From: DOZZ01 sp963792655
Lineage (GTDB): Bacteria; Acidobacteriota; Terriglobia; Bryobacterales; Bryobacteraceae
Direction: 5' to 3'
DNA length: 64,000 nt
Assembly (NCBI GenBank): GCA_963792655.1
Contig: CAWBWU010000006.1
Coordinates: 310,001 to 374,000, forward strand
This document shows positions 1 to 9,501 of the stretch, in pieces. Below the pieces are notes generated by a model. That model had not been told where the DNA came from. It saw only the letters and a program-made list of their open reading frames with translations, and ran no database searches. Numbering within the stretch: position 1 is the stretch's first letter; every line of letters begins with the position of its first letter. Both the position numbers and the translations under genes were made by a program.

Positions 1-1
1 G

Positions 2-583
2 AACCCCGCGCTGCACGCCAGGCTAACCATGCTGGACGATTCAGAAGACGTACTGGGCGCATGTCTGTTGAAGCTGGGGCTCTCGTTCGATGCGACCGAT
101 GCTAGGCAACTCGATCGCGCGCGAAGCGAAGCGATGAACCAGAAAAATATTCTGCGCGCCTACTTGAATGCCGAGGTCCGCGATCAGTTGGTTGCCGGCG
201 ACGTGCTGGCCGCGCAGATCTGGTCAACCACTGCGCAGCAGGCGATGCGCGATTCGGCTCACCTGCAGTTCGCGTTCCCGCGCGAAGGCTTTCCCGTGTA
301 TGCCGACAATGCGGCCATTCTGGAGGAGAGCCCGCGCAAAGAAGCCGCGCACCTGTTTCTGGATTTCCTGTTGCGCCCCGATATCGCTGCGGCCAATGCG
401 CGAGCGGCGGAGAGTGCGACAGCCAACGGTGCGGCAATAGCGCTATTACCTGGTGACGTTCGCAACAGCCGAGTGCTCTATCCCGACGACGCAACCATGC
501 AGCGGGCGATCTGGCCGCATCCGCTGCCGCGCACCACACAACGCCTGCGCGACCGGTTGTGGACCGAGATCAAAGCCGCTTAG
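2..583 (+). CDS. Polyamine-type ABC transporter substrate-binding protein, C-terminal part (5' end outside window)
   Basis: The frame is open back to the first bases of the window, so this is the C-terminal part of a longer protein. The segment LTMLDD, then a stretch on loss of a second helix (LGLSFD), and LLAAQIWS-like and FPREGFPVYAD-like blocks, match the C-terminal lobe of PotD/PotF periplasmic spermidine/putrescine-binding proteins, ending in the family-typical helix before the stop. Function by family: captures a polyamine or similar solute in the periplasm and hands it to an ABC permease. The partner permease and ATPase genes would lie upstream, outside the window. The stop overlaps by four bases the stop of the convergent gene on the other strand. 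Confidence 0.75.
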   Translation, partial: NPALHARLTMLDDSEDVLGACLLKLGLSFDATDARQLDRARSEAMNQKNILRAYLNAEVRDQLVAGDVLAAQIWSTTAQQAMRDSAHLQFAFPREGFPVYADNAAILEESPRKEAAHLFLDFLLRPDIAAANARAAESATANGAAIALLPGDVRNSRVLYPDDATMQRAIWPHPLPRTTQRLRDRLWTEIKAA

Positions 584-1632
584 CGACGGCGGCCGGGCCG
601 CGATGGATCCTGTTCCACTTGCTGGAATCCGGCAGGCACATCGAACGATGACCCGTCGATCGGCGCAGTCGAGATGCTCGTCACCTCGATCGTCATCTCC
701 ATCAGTGAGCCCGCGGCTGAGCCGCTGTCCGAAGCGACAGCAGCGTCCGGCGGAGGCGGCGCGTCTTTTTTCTTCCGGCCTAAGCCGCCCATACCAAAGC
801 GGCCACCCAGAGCCGAGCCCAGCGCCTCACCAACGGAGGTCGGCGGCGCGCCATTGCGCGAACGGGACGTCTGTTGCGATGTATCGTCGGTGGGCATGCC
901 TTCCATGTTGCCGCCCATGCGCATCGTTTGATACACCGGCATCCCATCGAGCTTCGAGCCCTCTTTGTACATTTCTGCCATCGCGCGCTGCATGTCAGGA
1001 CGGTTGATCATCGGGTTTGCCCCCGGCATCCACGCGAGCTTCTGCCCCATGCGCCGTTGGAAGTCGCGAACCTCCTGGTAGCCCGCAACGGTTGGTGCGA
1101 TCCACATGTCCATGTTCATGTCGATGCCGCCCCGCGCCCCCGACTTCGCATCGCTGCCTTGCATGGTCATCACCATGACCACCTCATGCGCGCTGTTCCC
1201 GTTGATGACCTTGCTTTGACCCGTGTCGTTGAGCTTGATGCCGAACTTGAGATCCGCACCGGGGTCGTTGCCGGCGCTCTGTTGCAACTTCTGCGCGGCT
1301 TCGTCCATGGCCTGCTTCATTTGAGCGAAAGTCACCACGGAATAAGTCTTGTGCGCATAGTCCACCGTCGTGATCGTCTCTTTATCGAGATCAATCACGG
1401 TTGCAGTATCGGCCGTGCGCTGCAACATGCGATTCCCCTTCACCGAGGTGGTAGAAGGAACAGGGCCCATGGCGCGGCGCGCATCTTTGGAGAACGTTCC
1501 CGCCAACTTCATGGCGCCTGTAATCGCGCCACCCGTGATGCGGCTAGTGGACTGATAACTAAAATCGGCGCATAACGGAATTGCCGCAGCGCCGAAGAGT
1601 AGTGCAGTGGTAGACAGTTTCGCTAAGGTCAT
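580..1632 (-). CDS. Secreted protein of unknown function (DUF4412-like)
   Basis: A 350-residue protein with an N-terminal signal peptide (charged start, then a hydrophobic run ending near AIPLCA at about residue 22). I chose the ATG at 1632 over an upstream ATG because a GGGGA ribosome-binding site sits five bases before it and the signal peptide then starts normally. The body resembles secreted DUF4412-type proteins: alternating beta-type segments, a KGNRML block near residue 65 and an IDLDKETI block. The C-terminal third is rich in Gly, Lys and Pro (a GMGGLGRKKK stretch followed by PPPP) and looks flexible. No catalytic motif is visible. It points away from the glycosyltransferase genes, sharing a 46-bp divergent spacer. 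The family assignment is tentative. Confidence 0.7.
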   Translation of the reverse strand: MTLAKLSTTALLFGAAAIPLCADFSYQSTSRITGGAITGAMKLAGTFSKDARRAMGPVPSTTSVKGNRMLQRTADTATVIDLDKETITTVDYAHKTYSVVTFAQMKQAMDEAAQKLQQSAGNDPGADLKFGIKLNDTGQSKVINGNSAHEVVMVMTMQGSDAKSGARGGIDMNMDMWIAPTVAGYQEVRDFQRRMGQKLAWMPGANPMINRPDMQRAMAEMYKEGSKLDGMPVYQTMRMGGNMEGMPTDDTSQQTSRSRNGAPPTSVGEALGSALGGRFGMGGLGRKKKDAPPPPDAAVASDSGSAAGSLMEMTIEVTSISTAPIDGSSFDVPAGFQQVEQDPSRPGRRR

Positions 1633-1678
1633 ATGGTCCCCGTGGAACACAGTCTACTCTGTACAATCTTGTTACCGC

Positions 1679-2353
1679 ATGTATAAAGGGCATTCGATCA
1701 CCGTGATCATCCCTTGTCTAAACGAAGAGGAAGGCATTCAGCTGGTGCTGAAAGACATTCCCGAGTTTGTGGACGAGGTGATCGTGGTCGACAACAACTC
1801 GACTGATCGCACGCCTGACGTCGCGCGTTCGATGGGCGCGAAAGTCATTGCAGAGAAAGTGCCGGGCTACGGCAGCAGCTACAAGCGCGGTTTTGCAAAT
1901 GCGACAGGCGACATCATCATCACGCTCGATGGGGACCACAGTTACCCGGTCAACGGCATCAGCTATCTGCTCGAAGCGTTTCTGCATTTGAATGTCGACT
2001 TTTTGAACGCGTCGCGTTTCCCTGTGCGCGATCCGAAGGCGATGAGCGCCAAACATAAGTTCGGCAACTTCGTGCTGTCGGCGGCGATGTCGCTGCTCTA
2101 CTTGCGCTGGATCGACGATTCGCAATCCGGCATGTGGGTATTTCGCCGTTCGATTCTGAAAGATATGTTGCTGCGCGCCGACGGCATGGCGTTCTCCGAG
2201 GAGATCAAGATCGAAGCTCTTCGCAATCGCAATATTCGTTTCGGCGAGATCAGCATCCTCTACTCGTCACGCTCGGGCGAAACCAAGTTGAACCCCTGGC
2301 GGGATGGCTTCTACAATCTCTGGTTTCTGGTGAAAAAGCGGTTCTCACCGTGA
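1679..2353 (+). CDS. Glycosyltransferase family 2 (dolichyl-phosphate mannose synthase type)
   Basis: A compact 224-residue GT-A enzyme with no membrane segments. It has the opening strand VIIPCLNEEEG (residues about 8-18), the VVDNNSTDRT nucleotide-binding block near residue 42, and LDGDHSY as the DXD metal site near residue 84. Length and motifs fit the DPM1/polyprenyl-phosphate sugar transferase branch of GT2. Start: the ATG at 1679 gives the normal distance to the first strand; an in-frame ATG at 1607 would add 24 residues that overlap the divergent gene. A TACAAT hexamer at 1662-1667 could be a -10 box but no good -35 is visible. The stop overlaps the GTG start of the next gene (GTGA), suggesting translational coupling in a polysaccharide gene set. 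Confidence 0.85.
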   Translation: MYKGHSITVIIPCLNEEEGIQLVLKDIPEFVDEVIVVDNNSTDRTPDVARSMGAKVIAEKVPGYGSSYKRGFANATGDIIITLDGDHSYPVNGISYLLEAFLHLNVDFLNASRFPVRDPKAMSAKHKFGNFVLSAAMSLLYLRWIDDSQSGMWVFRRSILKDMLLRADGMAFSEEIKIEALRNRNIRFGEISILYSSRSGETKLNPWRDGFYNLWFLVKKRFSP

Positions 2354-3338
2354 GCAGCGGCGTGACTGTTGTATCCCGGTGTGGAATGGGCGCGAGCTGT
2401 TAGAACGCCTGTTCGATTCTCTCGATGCGCAGACACTGCGTCCCGAGACGATCATTGCCGTCGATAATGCATCGAGCGATGGCGCTGCCGAGCTTGCCGA
2501 ACAACGCGGCGCAAAGCTAATCCGGATGGGGCACAACGCGGGCTTTGCGGCAGCGGTCAACCGCGGCATCAGCGAATCCGCCAGCGAGTGGATCGCGCTG
2601 GTCAACAACGACGTTGAACTGGATTCCGCCTGGATCGAGCGATTGACCGCAGCATGCCGCGCTGCAAATGTCTGGTTCGCTACCGGGAAAATTCTGAACA
2701 GCCGCTGCCCCTCGCTGCTCGACGGATCTTTCGACTGCATTGCTCGTTCCGGTTGCGCATGGCGTGTCGGCAATGGCCGCGACAGCGAAGAGTTTGCACT
2801 ACCCGGAGGCGCTGTGGCGATGGTCTCGGGCACTGCCGCGCTCTTTCGCAATCAACTGTTCGATCGCATCGGCTTGTTCGACACGCGTTTCGAGTCGTAT
2901 CTCGAAGATGTGGATTTAGGTGTGCGCGCCGCGGCAGCTGGGCTCTCAGGAATCTATGTGCCTGGCGCGGTTTGCCATCATTACGGCAGCGCGTCCACGG
3001 GCGCATGGTCCAGCTTCGTGGTGAAGCAGATCGCGCGCAATCAAATTTTCCTGGTAGCAAAGCATTATTCAGAAGAGCTTGTTGTACAGAACATGTGGGC
3101 CATTCTGATCGGGCAAGGTTTGTGGGGCATGCTCGCTCTGCGCCATGGACAACTCGGGGCATGGCTGAGCGGAGTGCGCGAAGGCTTGCGTGCGTGGGGA
3201 CGCATGCGGACCGAGACTCCGGGCATTCGCGCCGTGTTAGAAAAAAGCGAGCGCGATATTTATCGCTTCCAGAAGCAGAGCGGTTTCGACACTTACTGGC
3301 GCTGGTATTTCCGGCTCGCCGGACGTGGGGCAGAGTGA
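2350..3338 (+). CDS. Glycosyltransferase family 2, rhamnosyltransferase-like (one-base deletion near codon 8)
   Basis: From 2379 onward the frame encodes a full GT2: a VDNASSDG block, GFAAAVNRG, NNDVELD (DXD region), and an EDVDLGVR block that supplies the catalytic acidic residue, ending in a C-terminal helical tail. The expected N-terminal strand is found in another frame: GTG at 2350 gives V-S-S-G-V-T-V-V, and the next expected residues I-P-V-W-N-G continue in the 2379 frame. One base is missing around 2372. With that base restored the start is the GTG that overlaps the upstream stop, typical for this operon. I therefore annotate from 2350 and treat the shift as a likely sequence error. 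About 328 residues when repaired. Confidence 0.8.
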
Positions 3339-3341
3339 CAC

Positions 3342-4274
3342 ATGGATGAGGTAGGAGTCGTCATCGTGACGCATCAATCGGCGTCCGAGATCGACTCGTG
3401 CCTGGCGGCGCTCGAAGGCAGTAACGCGCAAGTCATCGTCGTGGATAACGCGTCAAGCGATCACACGGCCGCAGTTGCCCGGGTGCGAGGAGTGCGCGTC
3501 ATCGAGAACACTGAAAACCGCGGATTCGCAGCGGCGGTGAATCAGGGTGTGCTCGCGCTCGATACGCGGCTGGTGCTGATCCTCAATCCAGACGCTGTTT
3601 TGCGCAAGGGTCTGAGCGCCTTGGTGCAGCGCCTGTCAATGCCGGGAGTGGGCGCCGTAGGCGGGAAGCTAGTCAACGCAGACGGCACGCCCCAGCGCGG
3701 CTTCAACGTGCGCGCCTTCCCCACCCCGCCGGCGCTGATTTTCGAAATCCTGCTGATTAATCGCTTGTGGCGAACCAACCCGGTCAATTGGCACTACCGT
3801 TGCTTCGATCTGACACTTGCGACACCCCAGCCAGTCGATCAGCCCGCGGGAGCGTTTCTGATGTTTTCGCGTGCTGCCTGGCAACAGATCGGCGGCTTTG
3901 ACGAAGGCTTTTTCCCGGTCTGGTTCGAGGATGCCGATTTCTGCCGGCGGCTGCGTGACGCTGGATATACGATCTGGTTCGAACCGGCGGCTGAGGCGAT
4001 TCATCGCGGCGGGCACTCAGTCGGAACGCTGTCTGTGGAGCAGAGCAGGCTTTATTGGTATCGTAGTTTACTGAAGTATTCGGCGCGCCATTTCTCCGCG
4101 GCCAGCTACCGCGTTGTTTGCGCCGCGCTTGTGCTGGGCTCGATGGTGCGTCTGATCGCCGAGGCCATTCAACACCGAAGTTTCAGAACTTCAGCAGTTT
4201 ACGGCAGTATTGCTCGATTAGGGGCCAAGTGCTTTCGTGGTCCTCAGTACGCTCTAGCCAGTGGAGTGCGTTGA
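3342..4274 (+). CDS. Glycosyltransferase family 2 (rhamnosyltransferase-like)
   Basis: A 310-residue GT2. VVIVTHQSASEID opens the GT-A fold, VVDNASSDHT follows near residue 36, GFAAAVNQG near residue 60 and LILNPDAV (metal site) near residue 80. A Q-P-A-G-A-F-L-M segment and FEDADFCRRL supply the acceptor side and the catalytic Asp, as in WbbL/RfbF-type rhamnosyltransferases (COG1216). The C-terminus carries a hydrophobic helix that probably rests on the inner membrane. It begins three bases after the previous stop. The gene belongs with its four neighbours in assembly of a surface polysaccharide or glycolipid; the exact sugar cannot be read from sequence. Confidence 0.85.
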   Translation: MDEVGVVIVTHQSASEIDSCLAALEGSNAQVIVVDNASSDHTAAVARVRGVRVIENTENRGFAAAVNQGVLALDTRLVLILNPDAVLRKGLSALVQRLSMPGVGAVGGKLVNADGTPQRGFNVRAFPTPPALIFEILLINRLWRTNPVNWHYRCFDLTLATPQPVDQPAGAFLMFSRAAWQQIGGFDEGFFPVWFEDADFCRRLRDAGYTIWFEPAAEAIHRGGHSVGTLSVEQSRLYWYRSLLKYSARHFSAASYRVVCAALVLGSMVRLIAEAIQHRSFRTSAVYGSIARLGAKCFRGPQYALASGVR

Positions 4275-4319
4275 CCCTCAACGGGGATTTTAGAGAATAA
4301 GTGGACCACACCTCCATAA

Positions 4320-5360
4320 ATGCCATTTAGCGAAGCCAGCAGCGTAGCCGTTACAATCGTTACCTTCAACAGCGGCCGTTTCATCAAGCGTTGTCTGGAA
4401 TCCGTTCTGGACCAGAGCCATCCCGATATCGAAATCATTGTTGTAGACAACTGCTCTACGGATGGCACAGTCGATATTCTGGAGCCGTTTCAGGATCGCT
4501 GCCGAATCATCTACAACGACGAAAACATCGGCTTTGCGGCGGCACAAAATCAGGCCATCGGGCTCTCTCGATCGGAATGGGTTTTGACGTTGAATCCCGA
4601 TGTGCTTCTGCTGCCGGACTTCTTAACAGCGCTGGTGCATGCTGGGAATCTCGATCCGTCCATCGGCACCGTGTGCGGCAAGCTGCTGACGATGTCGGCG
4701 GGCTTCGACTTCCCGGAGAAGCCAGTGGTGGATTCGACCGGCATTTACTTCACGCCGAACTTGCGGCACCTCGATCGCGGCAGTCTCGAGTTCGATAACG
4801 GCCATTACCGGCAGTACGAGTTCGTGTTCGGCGCAACCGCGGCAGCCGCGCTGTACCGTCGCGAGATGATCGAAGACATTGCGATCGATGGTGAGTTTTT
4901 CGATTCGGATTTCTTCGTCTACCGCGAAGATGCCGACGTCGCCTGGCGTGCGCAGTTGATGGGCTGGAAGTGTTTGTATGCTCCGTATGCACGCGGCTAT
5001 CACGTGCGCAAGGCTTTGCCTGGCAATCGCCGCGCTCTGCCCGCCGAGATCAACATGCACTCGGTGAAGAACCGTTTCCTGCTGCGGCTCAAAAACATTT
5101 CGGGCAACGTCTACCGGCGCAACTGGCTCTCCATTACGATGCGCGACGTAGTGGTGGTCGGCTGCTGCCTGCTGTGGGAACACAGTTCATTGCGCGCGTT
5201 TGTATTCTTGTTCCGCAACTACAAGAGCGTGATGGCGAAGCGGCGCATCATTCAGGAACGGCGGCGCGTTGACGATGAGTACATGGCGAGCTGGTTTAGC
5301 TTCCATCCGGTAAGCCGACCCGCTCCAAAGCGCTTCAACGCCGTCGCACGCGCGCGCTAA
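4320..5360 (+). CDS. Glycosyltransferase family 2
   Basis: A 346-residue GT2 with VTIVTFNSGRFI at residues 11-22, VVDNCSTDGT near residue 40, GFAAAQNQAI near residue 65, and LTLNPDVLL near residue 83 as the metal-binding region. YREDADVAWRAQ near residue 200 is the catalytic-acid block, and YHVRKALPG follows it. The C-terminal quarter is basic and helical. Paralogue of the two preceding GT2 genes but clearly divergent, so it likely adds a different sugar or linkage. A 45-base spacer separates it from the upstream gene, the largest gap in this run of glycosyltransferases; I see no convincing promoter in it. Confidence 0.85.
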   Translation: MPFSEASSVAVTIVTFNSGRFIKRCLESVLDQSHPDIEIIVVDNCSTDGTVDILEPFQDRCRIIYNDENIGFAAAQNQAIGLSRSEWVLTLNPDVLLLPDFLTALVHAGNLDPSIGTVCGKLLTMSAGFDFPEKPVVDSTGIYFTPNLRHLDRGSLEFDNGHYRQYEFVFGATAAAALYRREMIEDIAIDGEFFDSDFFVYREDADVAWRAQLMGWKCLYAPYARGYHVRKALPGNRRALPAEINMHSVKNRFLLRLKNISGNVYRRNWLSITMRDVVVVGCCLLWEHSSLRAFVFLFRNYKSVMAKRRIIQERRRVDDEYMASWFSFHPVSRPAPKRFNAVARAR

Positions 5361-5377
5361 AGCGGCCCGCCGCTAGC

Positions 5378-6466
5378 GTGCGCATCGCGCTGCTTGGCAC
5401 GCGCGGCATTCCTGCGAACTACGGCGGCTTCGAAACGTTCGCGGAAGAACTCTCCACGCGGCTCGTCTCGCGCGGACATCACGTCACCGTCTACTGCCGC
5501 GAACGCTATCCGGAGCCCGTCTATCGCGGCGTGCATCTGGCCTACCTGCCCACCATTCGCCATAAATACCTGGACACGCTCGCGCACACGTTCTTCTCTA
5601 CGTTGCACTTGCTGTTTCAGCGGGTCGACGCCGCTCTTTACTGCAATGCGGCAAATGCGCTGTTCATTGCGCTCGCGCGTGCGCGGGGCATTCCGGTTGC
5701 ACTGAATGTCGACGGCATCGAACGGAAGCGCAAGAAGTGGAATGCTCTCGCGCGCGGTTGGTACCACGCGTCGGAATACCTGGCGACGTTTCTGCCGAAC
5801 GTAATCGTCACCGACGCGCTGACGATTCAGCAGTATTACATGGAGAGTTATCGCAAGCAGTCCGTCTTCATTGCTTATGGCGCGGACGCGGAGCGCGCCT
5901 CCACACACGAGGCTTTGGACCGGCTGGGCCTGGAGCCGCATCGTTACTTTCTTTACGTGAGCCGCATGGAGCCGGAGAACAATGCGCTAACCGTGCGCCG
6001 CGCTTTCGAACGCGTCGAAACGCCGCTGCGGCTTGCGTTGATCGGCGACGCGCCGCACGCGGACGAGTATATTCGCGAAGTGCGCGCCACGACCGACACG
6101 CGAGTGGTGATGCCCGGCGGCATCTATGGACAGGGCTATCGCGAACTCGGCACCTTTTGTTTTGCGTATGTGCACGCGACGGAAGTGGGCGGCACGCATC
6201 CGGCACTGATTGAAGCGATGGGGCGCGGCGCTCTCGTGATCTACCGCAATACGCCGGAGAACACCGAAGTGGCAGAAGGTTGCGGGCTGCCATACGAGAC
6301 GGAAGATGAACTGGTGCAGCAGATGCAGCGCGCGCTGGCCATGCCGATCGAAGAGCGCGCGATGTATCAGCGGAATGCCGAACAGCGCGTGCGTGAACGC
6401 TACAATTGGGACGCGGTGACCGGCGCGTATGAAGCGCTGCTCACAGGCCTCGCGCGACGACCCTGA
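5378..6466 (+). CDS. Glycosyltransferase family 4 with DUF1972-type N-terminus
   Basis: The protein starts with GTG and MRIALLGTRGIPANYGGFET, the diagnostic opening of the DUF1972 group of GT-B rhamnosyl/galactosyltransferases. The second domain has YVSRMEPENN near residue 193 and the E-A-M-G-R-G block near residue 275 (the EX7E region that binds the nucleotide sugar). 362 residues, standard length, no signal peptide. It is the last of five glycosyltransferase genes in a row, and its stop is two bases before the alanine racemase start. Role by family: retaining transfer of a sugar onto a lipid-linked oligosaccharide on the cytoplasmic face. Confidence 0.85.
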   Translation: MRIALLGTRGIPANYGGFETFAEELSTRLVSRGHHVTVYCRERYPEPVYRGVHLAYLPTIRHKYLDTLAHTFFSTLHLLFQRVDAALYCNAANALFIALARARGIPVALNVDGIERKRKKWNALARGWYHASEYLATFLPNVIVTDALTIQQYYMESYRKQSVFIAYGADAERASTHEALDRLGLEPHRYFLYVSRMEPENNALTVRRAFERVETPLRLALIGDAPHADEYIREVRATTDTRVVMPGGIYGQGYRELGTFCFAYVHATEVGGTHPALIEAMGRGALVIYRNTPENTEVAEGCGLPYETEDELVQQMQRALAMPIEERAMYQRNAEQRVRERYNWDAVTGAYEALLTGLARRP

Positions 6467-6468
6467 CA

Positions 6469-7599
6469 ATGCCCGCAGTTCACCCCCGCAGCTACTGCGT
6501 CGTTTCTCTCGACCGCATTGCCCAGAACTATCGCGCGATTCACCAGGCGGTGGGCTCGGACGTGTCGCTCGCGTGCATTGTGAAATCGGAAGCGTACGGA
6601 CACGGCATGCTCGCTGTGGCGCGCCGCCTCGAAACATGTGGTGCAACATGGCTGGCGGTGAGTTCCGTTCAGGAAGGCGTCGCACTGCGTGAGGGTGGCG
6701 TGCGAGCCGAAGTGCTGGTGCTGGGCGGCGTCTTTGCTGATGAATGGCGCGAAGCCCTTGCGAGCGATCTAACGCCGGTGGTGCACTCGCTCGAAGAGCT
6801 ACCGGTGCTCGAGGAAGCAGCGCTGCGGCTCCAGCGGAAGACGCGCTTTCATCTGAAGCTCGATACCGGCATGGGGCGTTTGGGCACGCGTGCGACAGCG
6901 CCAGAGATTGCACACGCGCTCGCTCCTCTACAAGCGGCCACGCTCGATGGTCTGATGACGCACTTCGCGTCGCCCGGCAATTTCCGCACACATCAGACAG
7001 ACGAACAACTTGGCGTCTTCGAGAACATGACCGCGCAACTGGCGGCACTGGGCATCCGGCCCGCGCACCTGCACATGGCAAGCTCGAACGCGACCGCGTA
7101 CGATTCGCCGCATGCGTGGAAACGGATGGTGCGCCCAGGAATTTCGCTCTATGGATACATTTCACCGGCTGAAGGCGATGCGCCCGTGCCGCGCTTCGCT
7201 GTCGAGCCGGCGCTGACATGGCGCGCGCGCGCCATCACGGTCAAAGAGATCGAGGCCGGCGCCACGGTCGGCTACGGCGCCACCTTCATCGCCCCGCATC
7301 GCATGCGCATCGCGGTGCTAGCGGCTGGCTATGCTGACGGCGTGCAACCGCGGCTGGCGAATCGCGGACACGTCATTGCGCACGGCCGACTGGCTCCCAT
7401 CATCGGCGCGGTCTCGATGAATCTGACCACCATCGATGTGACCGGTGTACCGGAGCTGCAGCCCGGCGACGACGTTACGCTGCTGGGGCGCGAAGGCGAT
7501 ACATCCATCGACGCCCAACAGATCGCCATGGCAGCCGGCGGCATTGCTTACCACGTACTCTGCGCGATCAAGCCGCACATCCCTCGCATCTACGAGTAG
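6469..7599 (+). CDS. alr: Alanine racemase
   Basis: Interconverts L- and D-alanine with PLP, supplying D-Ala for peptidoglycan. 376 residues, normal length. The PLP-binding lysine is K39 within IVKSEAYGHG (most family members have KANAYGHG, so the two residues after the lysine differ). The second catalytic residue is Y269 in VGYGATF. The substrate region LKLDTGMGRLG (near residue 127) and SMNLTTID (near residue 320) are present. It is cytoplasmic, with no membrane segment. The two-base gap to the glycosyltransferase upstream suggests co-transcription with the envelope genes. The start ATG is the only one that preserves the N-terminal barrel strand. Confidence 0.95.
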   Translation: MPAVHPRSYCVVSLDRIAQNYRAIHQAVGSDVSLACIVKSEAYGHGMLAVARRLETCGATWLAVSSVQEGVALREGGVRAEVLVLGGVFADEWREALASDLTPVVHSLEELPVLEEAALRLQRKTRFHLKLDTGMGRLGTRATAPEIAHALAPLQAATLDGLMTHFASPGNFRTHQTDEQLGVFENMTAQLAALGIRPAHLHMASSNATAYDSPHAWKRMVRPGISLYGYISPAEGDAPVPRFAVEPALTWRARAITVKEIEAGATVGYGATFIAPHRMRIAVLAAGYADGVQPRLANRGHVIAHGRLAPIIGAVSMNLTTIDVTGVPELQPGDDVTLLGREGDTSIDAQQIAMAAGGIAYHVLCAIKPHIPRIYE

Positions 7600-7607
7600 C
7601 TTGCGGG

Positions 7608-8204
7608 CTATTCGAGGTGCGCCCGGTCGTTGATGCGCACCACAGACGTAGAGCTGCCGTCAATTTGAATCTCGCTGATCGACGCAGTGCCGATCGTCAG
7701 CCGCGAGAAATCATCGAACGGTATGCCGAGGATTTCGATCAGCACCGCACGAATCACATCCATGTGCGACACGACGATAACGGACTCCTGCGTGATCCGG
7801 CGCAGTCCTGCGATGGCGCGCAACGCGACATCGCGCATCGTTTCGCCTGCGGGTGTCGGGGCGGTGGATCGGGACTCATTGAACGCCCGCCAGCGCTTGT
7901 CCATCTGGAGGTGATCGAACGTTTGCCCGGTCCATTCGCCGAAGTCAAACTCCTGCAGGCAATCGCTGACATCCAGAGACGAACGCAAACTCGTGGCAAG
8001 AATGCTTGCCGTTTCCCGCGCTCTTGCGATCGGACTGGTGAGGATCGGCGTGCCTGCCCGCAGCCGCCGGGCCGCTTGGCTTGCTTCTGCTTTGCCGATT
8101 TCATTCAAACCAACCGATTGATTTCGTCCGCTTAAACGAAGACCGGTGTCTTCTGTTTGTCCATGCCGAACCAGGTGAATCTGAGTCAAGCCTAATGACA
8201 GCAC
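7608..8204 (-). CDS. Histidine phosphatase family protein (phosphoglycerate mutase-like)
   Basis: A 198-residue cytoplasmic protein with the RHG signature (LVRHGQT, catalytic His14), the second arginine in SPIARARETA near residue 60, the acid residue in EFDFGEWTG near residue 85, and the second catalytic histidine in VVSHMDVIR near residue 146. These are the four elements of the branch-1 histidine phosphatase fold. Relatives include cofactor-dependent phosphoglycerate mutases, alpha-ribazole phosphatase (CobC) and broad phosphatases; the substrate cannot be told here. CobC would be of interest because a B12-dependent enzyme lies next door, but nothing else of cobalamin synthesis is present. 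Starts with GTG; a 177-bp divergent spacer separates it from the sugar cluster. Confidence 0.8.
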   Translation of the reverse strand: MLSLGLTQIHLVRHGQTEDTGLRLSGRNQSVGLNEIGKAEASQAARRLRAGTPILTSPIARARETASILATSLRSSLDVSDCLQEFDFGEWTGQTFDHLQMDKRWRAFNESRSTAPTPAGETMRDVALRAIAGLRRITQESVIVVSHMDVIRAVLIEILGIPFDDFSRLTIGTASISEIQIDGSSTSVVRINDRAHLE

Positions 8205-8381
8205 GTGAATTGTTACTTGAGTGTTATAAATTTCACGGAAGAAGTCCGATAAGCGCTAAGAAGAAAGCCCATTTCATAGACAACCCCGGTCCAGGTTCTT
8301 CATCATGAACAAAGGTACTTACCAGTTGCAGTTTGCACTACGCCGGTTTGTTTGGTTACACCGTCAGGTTGCTCACTAGCT

Positions 8382-9494
8382 ATGAAAACCGTTTTGATTA
8401 CCGGCGGGGCCGGATTTGTGGGATCGCATGTCGCGAACGAGCTGTTGAATGGCGGCTATCACGTGCGGGTGCTCGATTCACTGCATCCTCAAGTGCATGG
8501 CCCTGGACAGCATCGCCCTGGTTATCTGAATCGCGAAGTCGAACTCATCGTTGGCGATGTGAGGGACCCCATTGCCGTCGGCAAGGCGCTCTCCGGCGCG
8601 AGCGCTGTTTACCATCTGGCATCGCTCGTAGGTGTGGGCCAGAGCATGTACGAGGTGGAGCGCTACACGAGTGTTAACAACGTGGGCACCGCCGTTCTGC
8701 TGGAAGCGTTGATCAAGAAGCCGGTGGAACGCCTGATCGTCGCGTCGAGCATGAGCGTGTATGGCGAAGGGTTATATCGCAATTCGCGGGGCGAGTACGC
8801 AACCGCCCAGGAGCGCACCATCGAACAGTTGAAGATGGGCGACTGGGAGATGCGCGATGAATTCGGTGAACCGCTCACCCCGCTTCCCACGCCCGAATGG
8901 AAGACGCCGCGTCTTGCGTCGGTCTACGCGCTATCGAAGTTCGATCAGGAGCAGATGTGTCTGATCGCGGGCAAGAGCTATGGCTTCTCCGCCGTTGCGC
9001 TGCGCTTCTTCAATATCTACGGTCCGTTCCAGGCGCTCTCCAATCCGTACACGGGCGTACTGGCAATCTTTGCGTCGCGCCTGTTGAACAATCGGCCCCT
9101 GTTGATCAACGAGGACGGCAATCAGTTGCGCGACTTCGTGAGTGTCTACGATATTGCGCGCGGGTGCCGCCTCGCGCTTGAAGTGGAGAAAGCGAGCGGG
9201 CAGACCTTCAATCTTGCGAGTGGCCAGAAAATCTCGATCAACGAGCTGGCCTGCCGCGTGATCCAAACCCTCGGCGGCTCGCAGCAGCCGGAGATCAGCG
9301 GCAAGTACCGCGTGGGCGACATTCGTCACTGCTACGCTGACGGCACAAAGTCGAAAGAGATCCTCGGCTATGAGCCGCAGGTGACCATGGAAAAGGGCTT
9401 GCAGGACTTGGCCGGGTGGCTGGAAGGCCAGACCGCGCACGACTCATTGCAAGAGTCTCGCGCTGAACTCACCAGCCGCGGATTGATGGGCTGA
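8382..9494 (+). CDS. NAD-dependent epimerase/dehydratase (SDR), first gene of the sugar cluster
   Basis: Extended short-chain dehydrogenase. GGAGFVGSH (residues 8-16) is the NAD-binding glycine motif, and Y-A-L-S-K near residue 185 is the canonical YxxxK catalytic pair. An RFFNIYGPFQ block near residue 208 is the substrate-domain signature of UDP-sugar 4-epimerases and dehydratases. I chose the ATG at 8382 because it places the Rossmann strand three residues from the start; an upstream ATG at 8352 only adds unstructured residues. Expected role: makes a nucleotide-linked sugar used by the glycosyltransferases downstream. The next gene starts seven bases after its stop. Confidence 0.87.
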   Translation: MKTVLITGGAGFVGSHVANELLNGGYHVRVLDSLHPQVHGPGQHRPGYLNREVELIVGDVRDPIAVGKALSGASAVYHLASLVGVGQSMYEVERYTSVNNVGTAVLLEALIKKPVERLIVASSMSVYGEGLYRNSRGEYATAQERTIEQLKMGDWEMRDEFGEPLTPLPTPEWKTPRLASVYALSKFDQEQMCLIAGKSYGFSAVALRFFNIYGPFQALSNPYTGVLAIFASRLLNNRPLLINEDGNQLRDFVSVYDIARGCRLALEVEKASGQTFNLASGQKISINELACRVIQTLGGSQQPEISGKYRVGDIRHCYADGTKSKEILGYEPQVTMEKGLQDLAGWLEGQTAHDSLQESRAELTSRGLMG

Positions 9495-9501
9495 CAAAGC
9501 C

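Noticed and set aside
8205..8381. Small gene in the divergent spacer before the sugar cluster
   Set aside because: No frame with a ribosome-binding site and sensible codon use; it more likely holds the divergent promoters, but no clear -35/-10 pair stood out.
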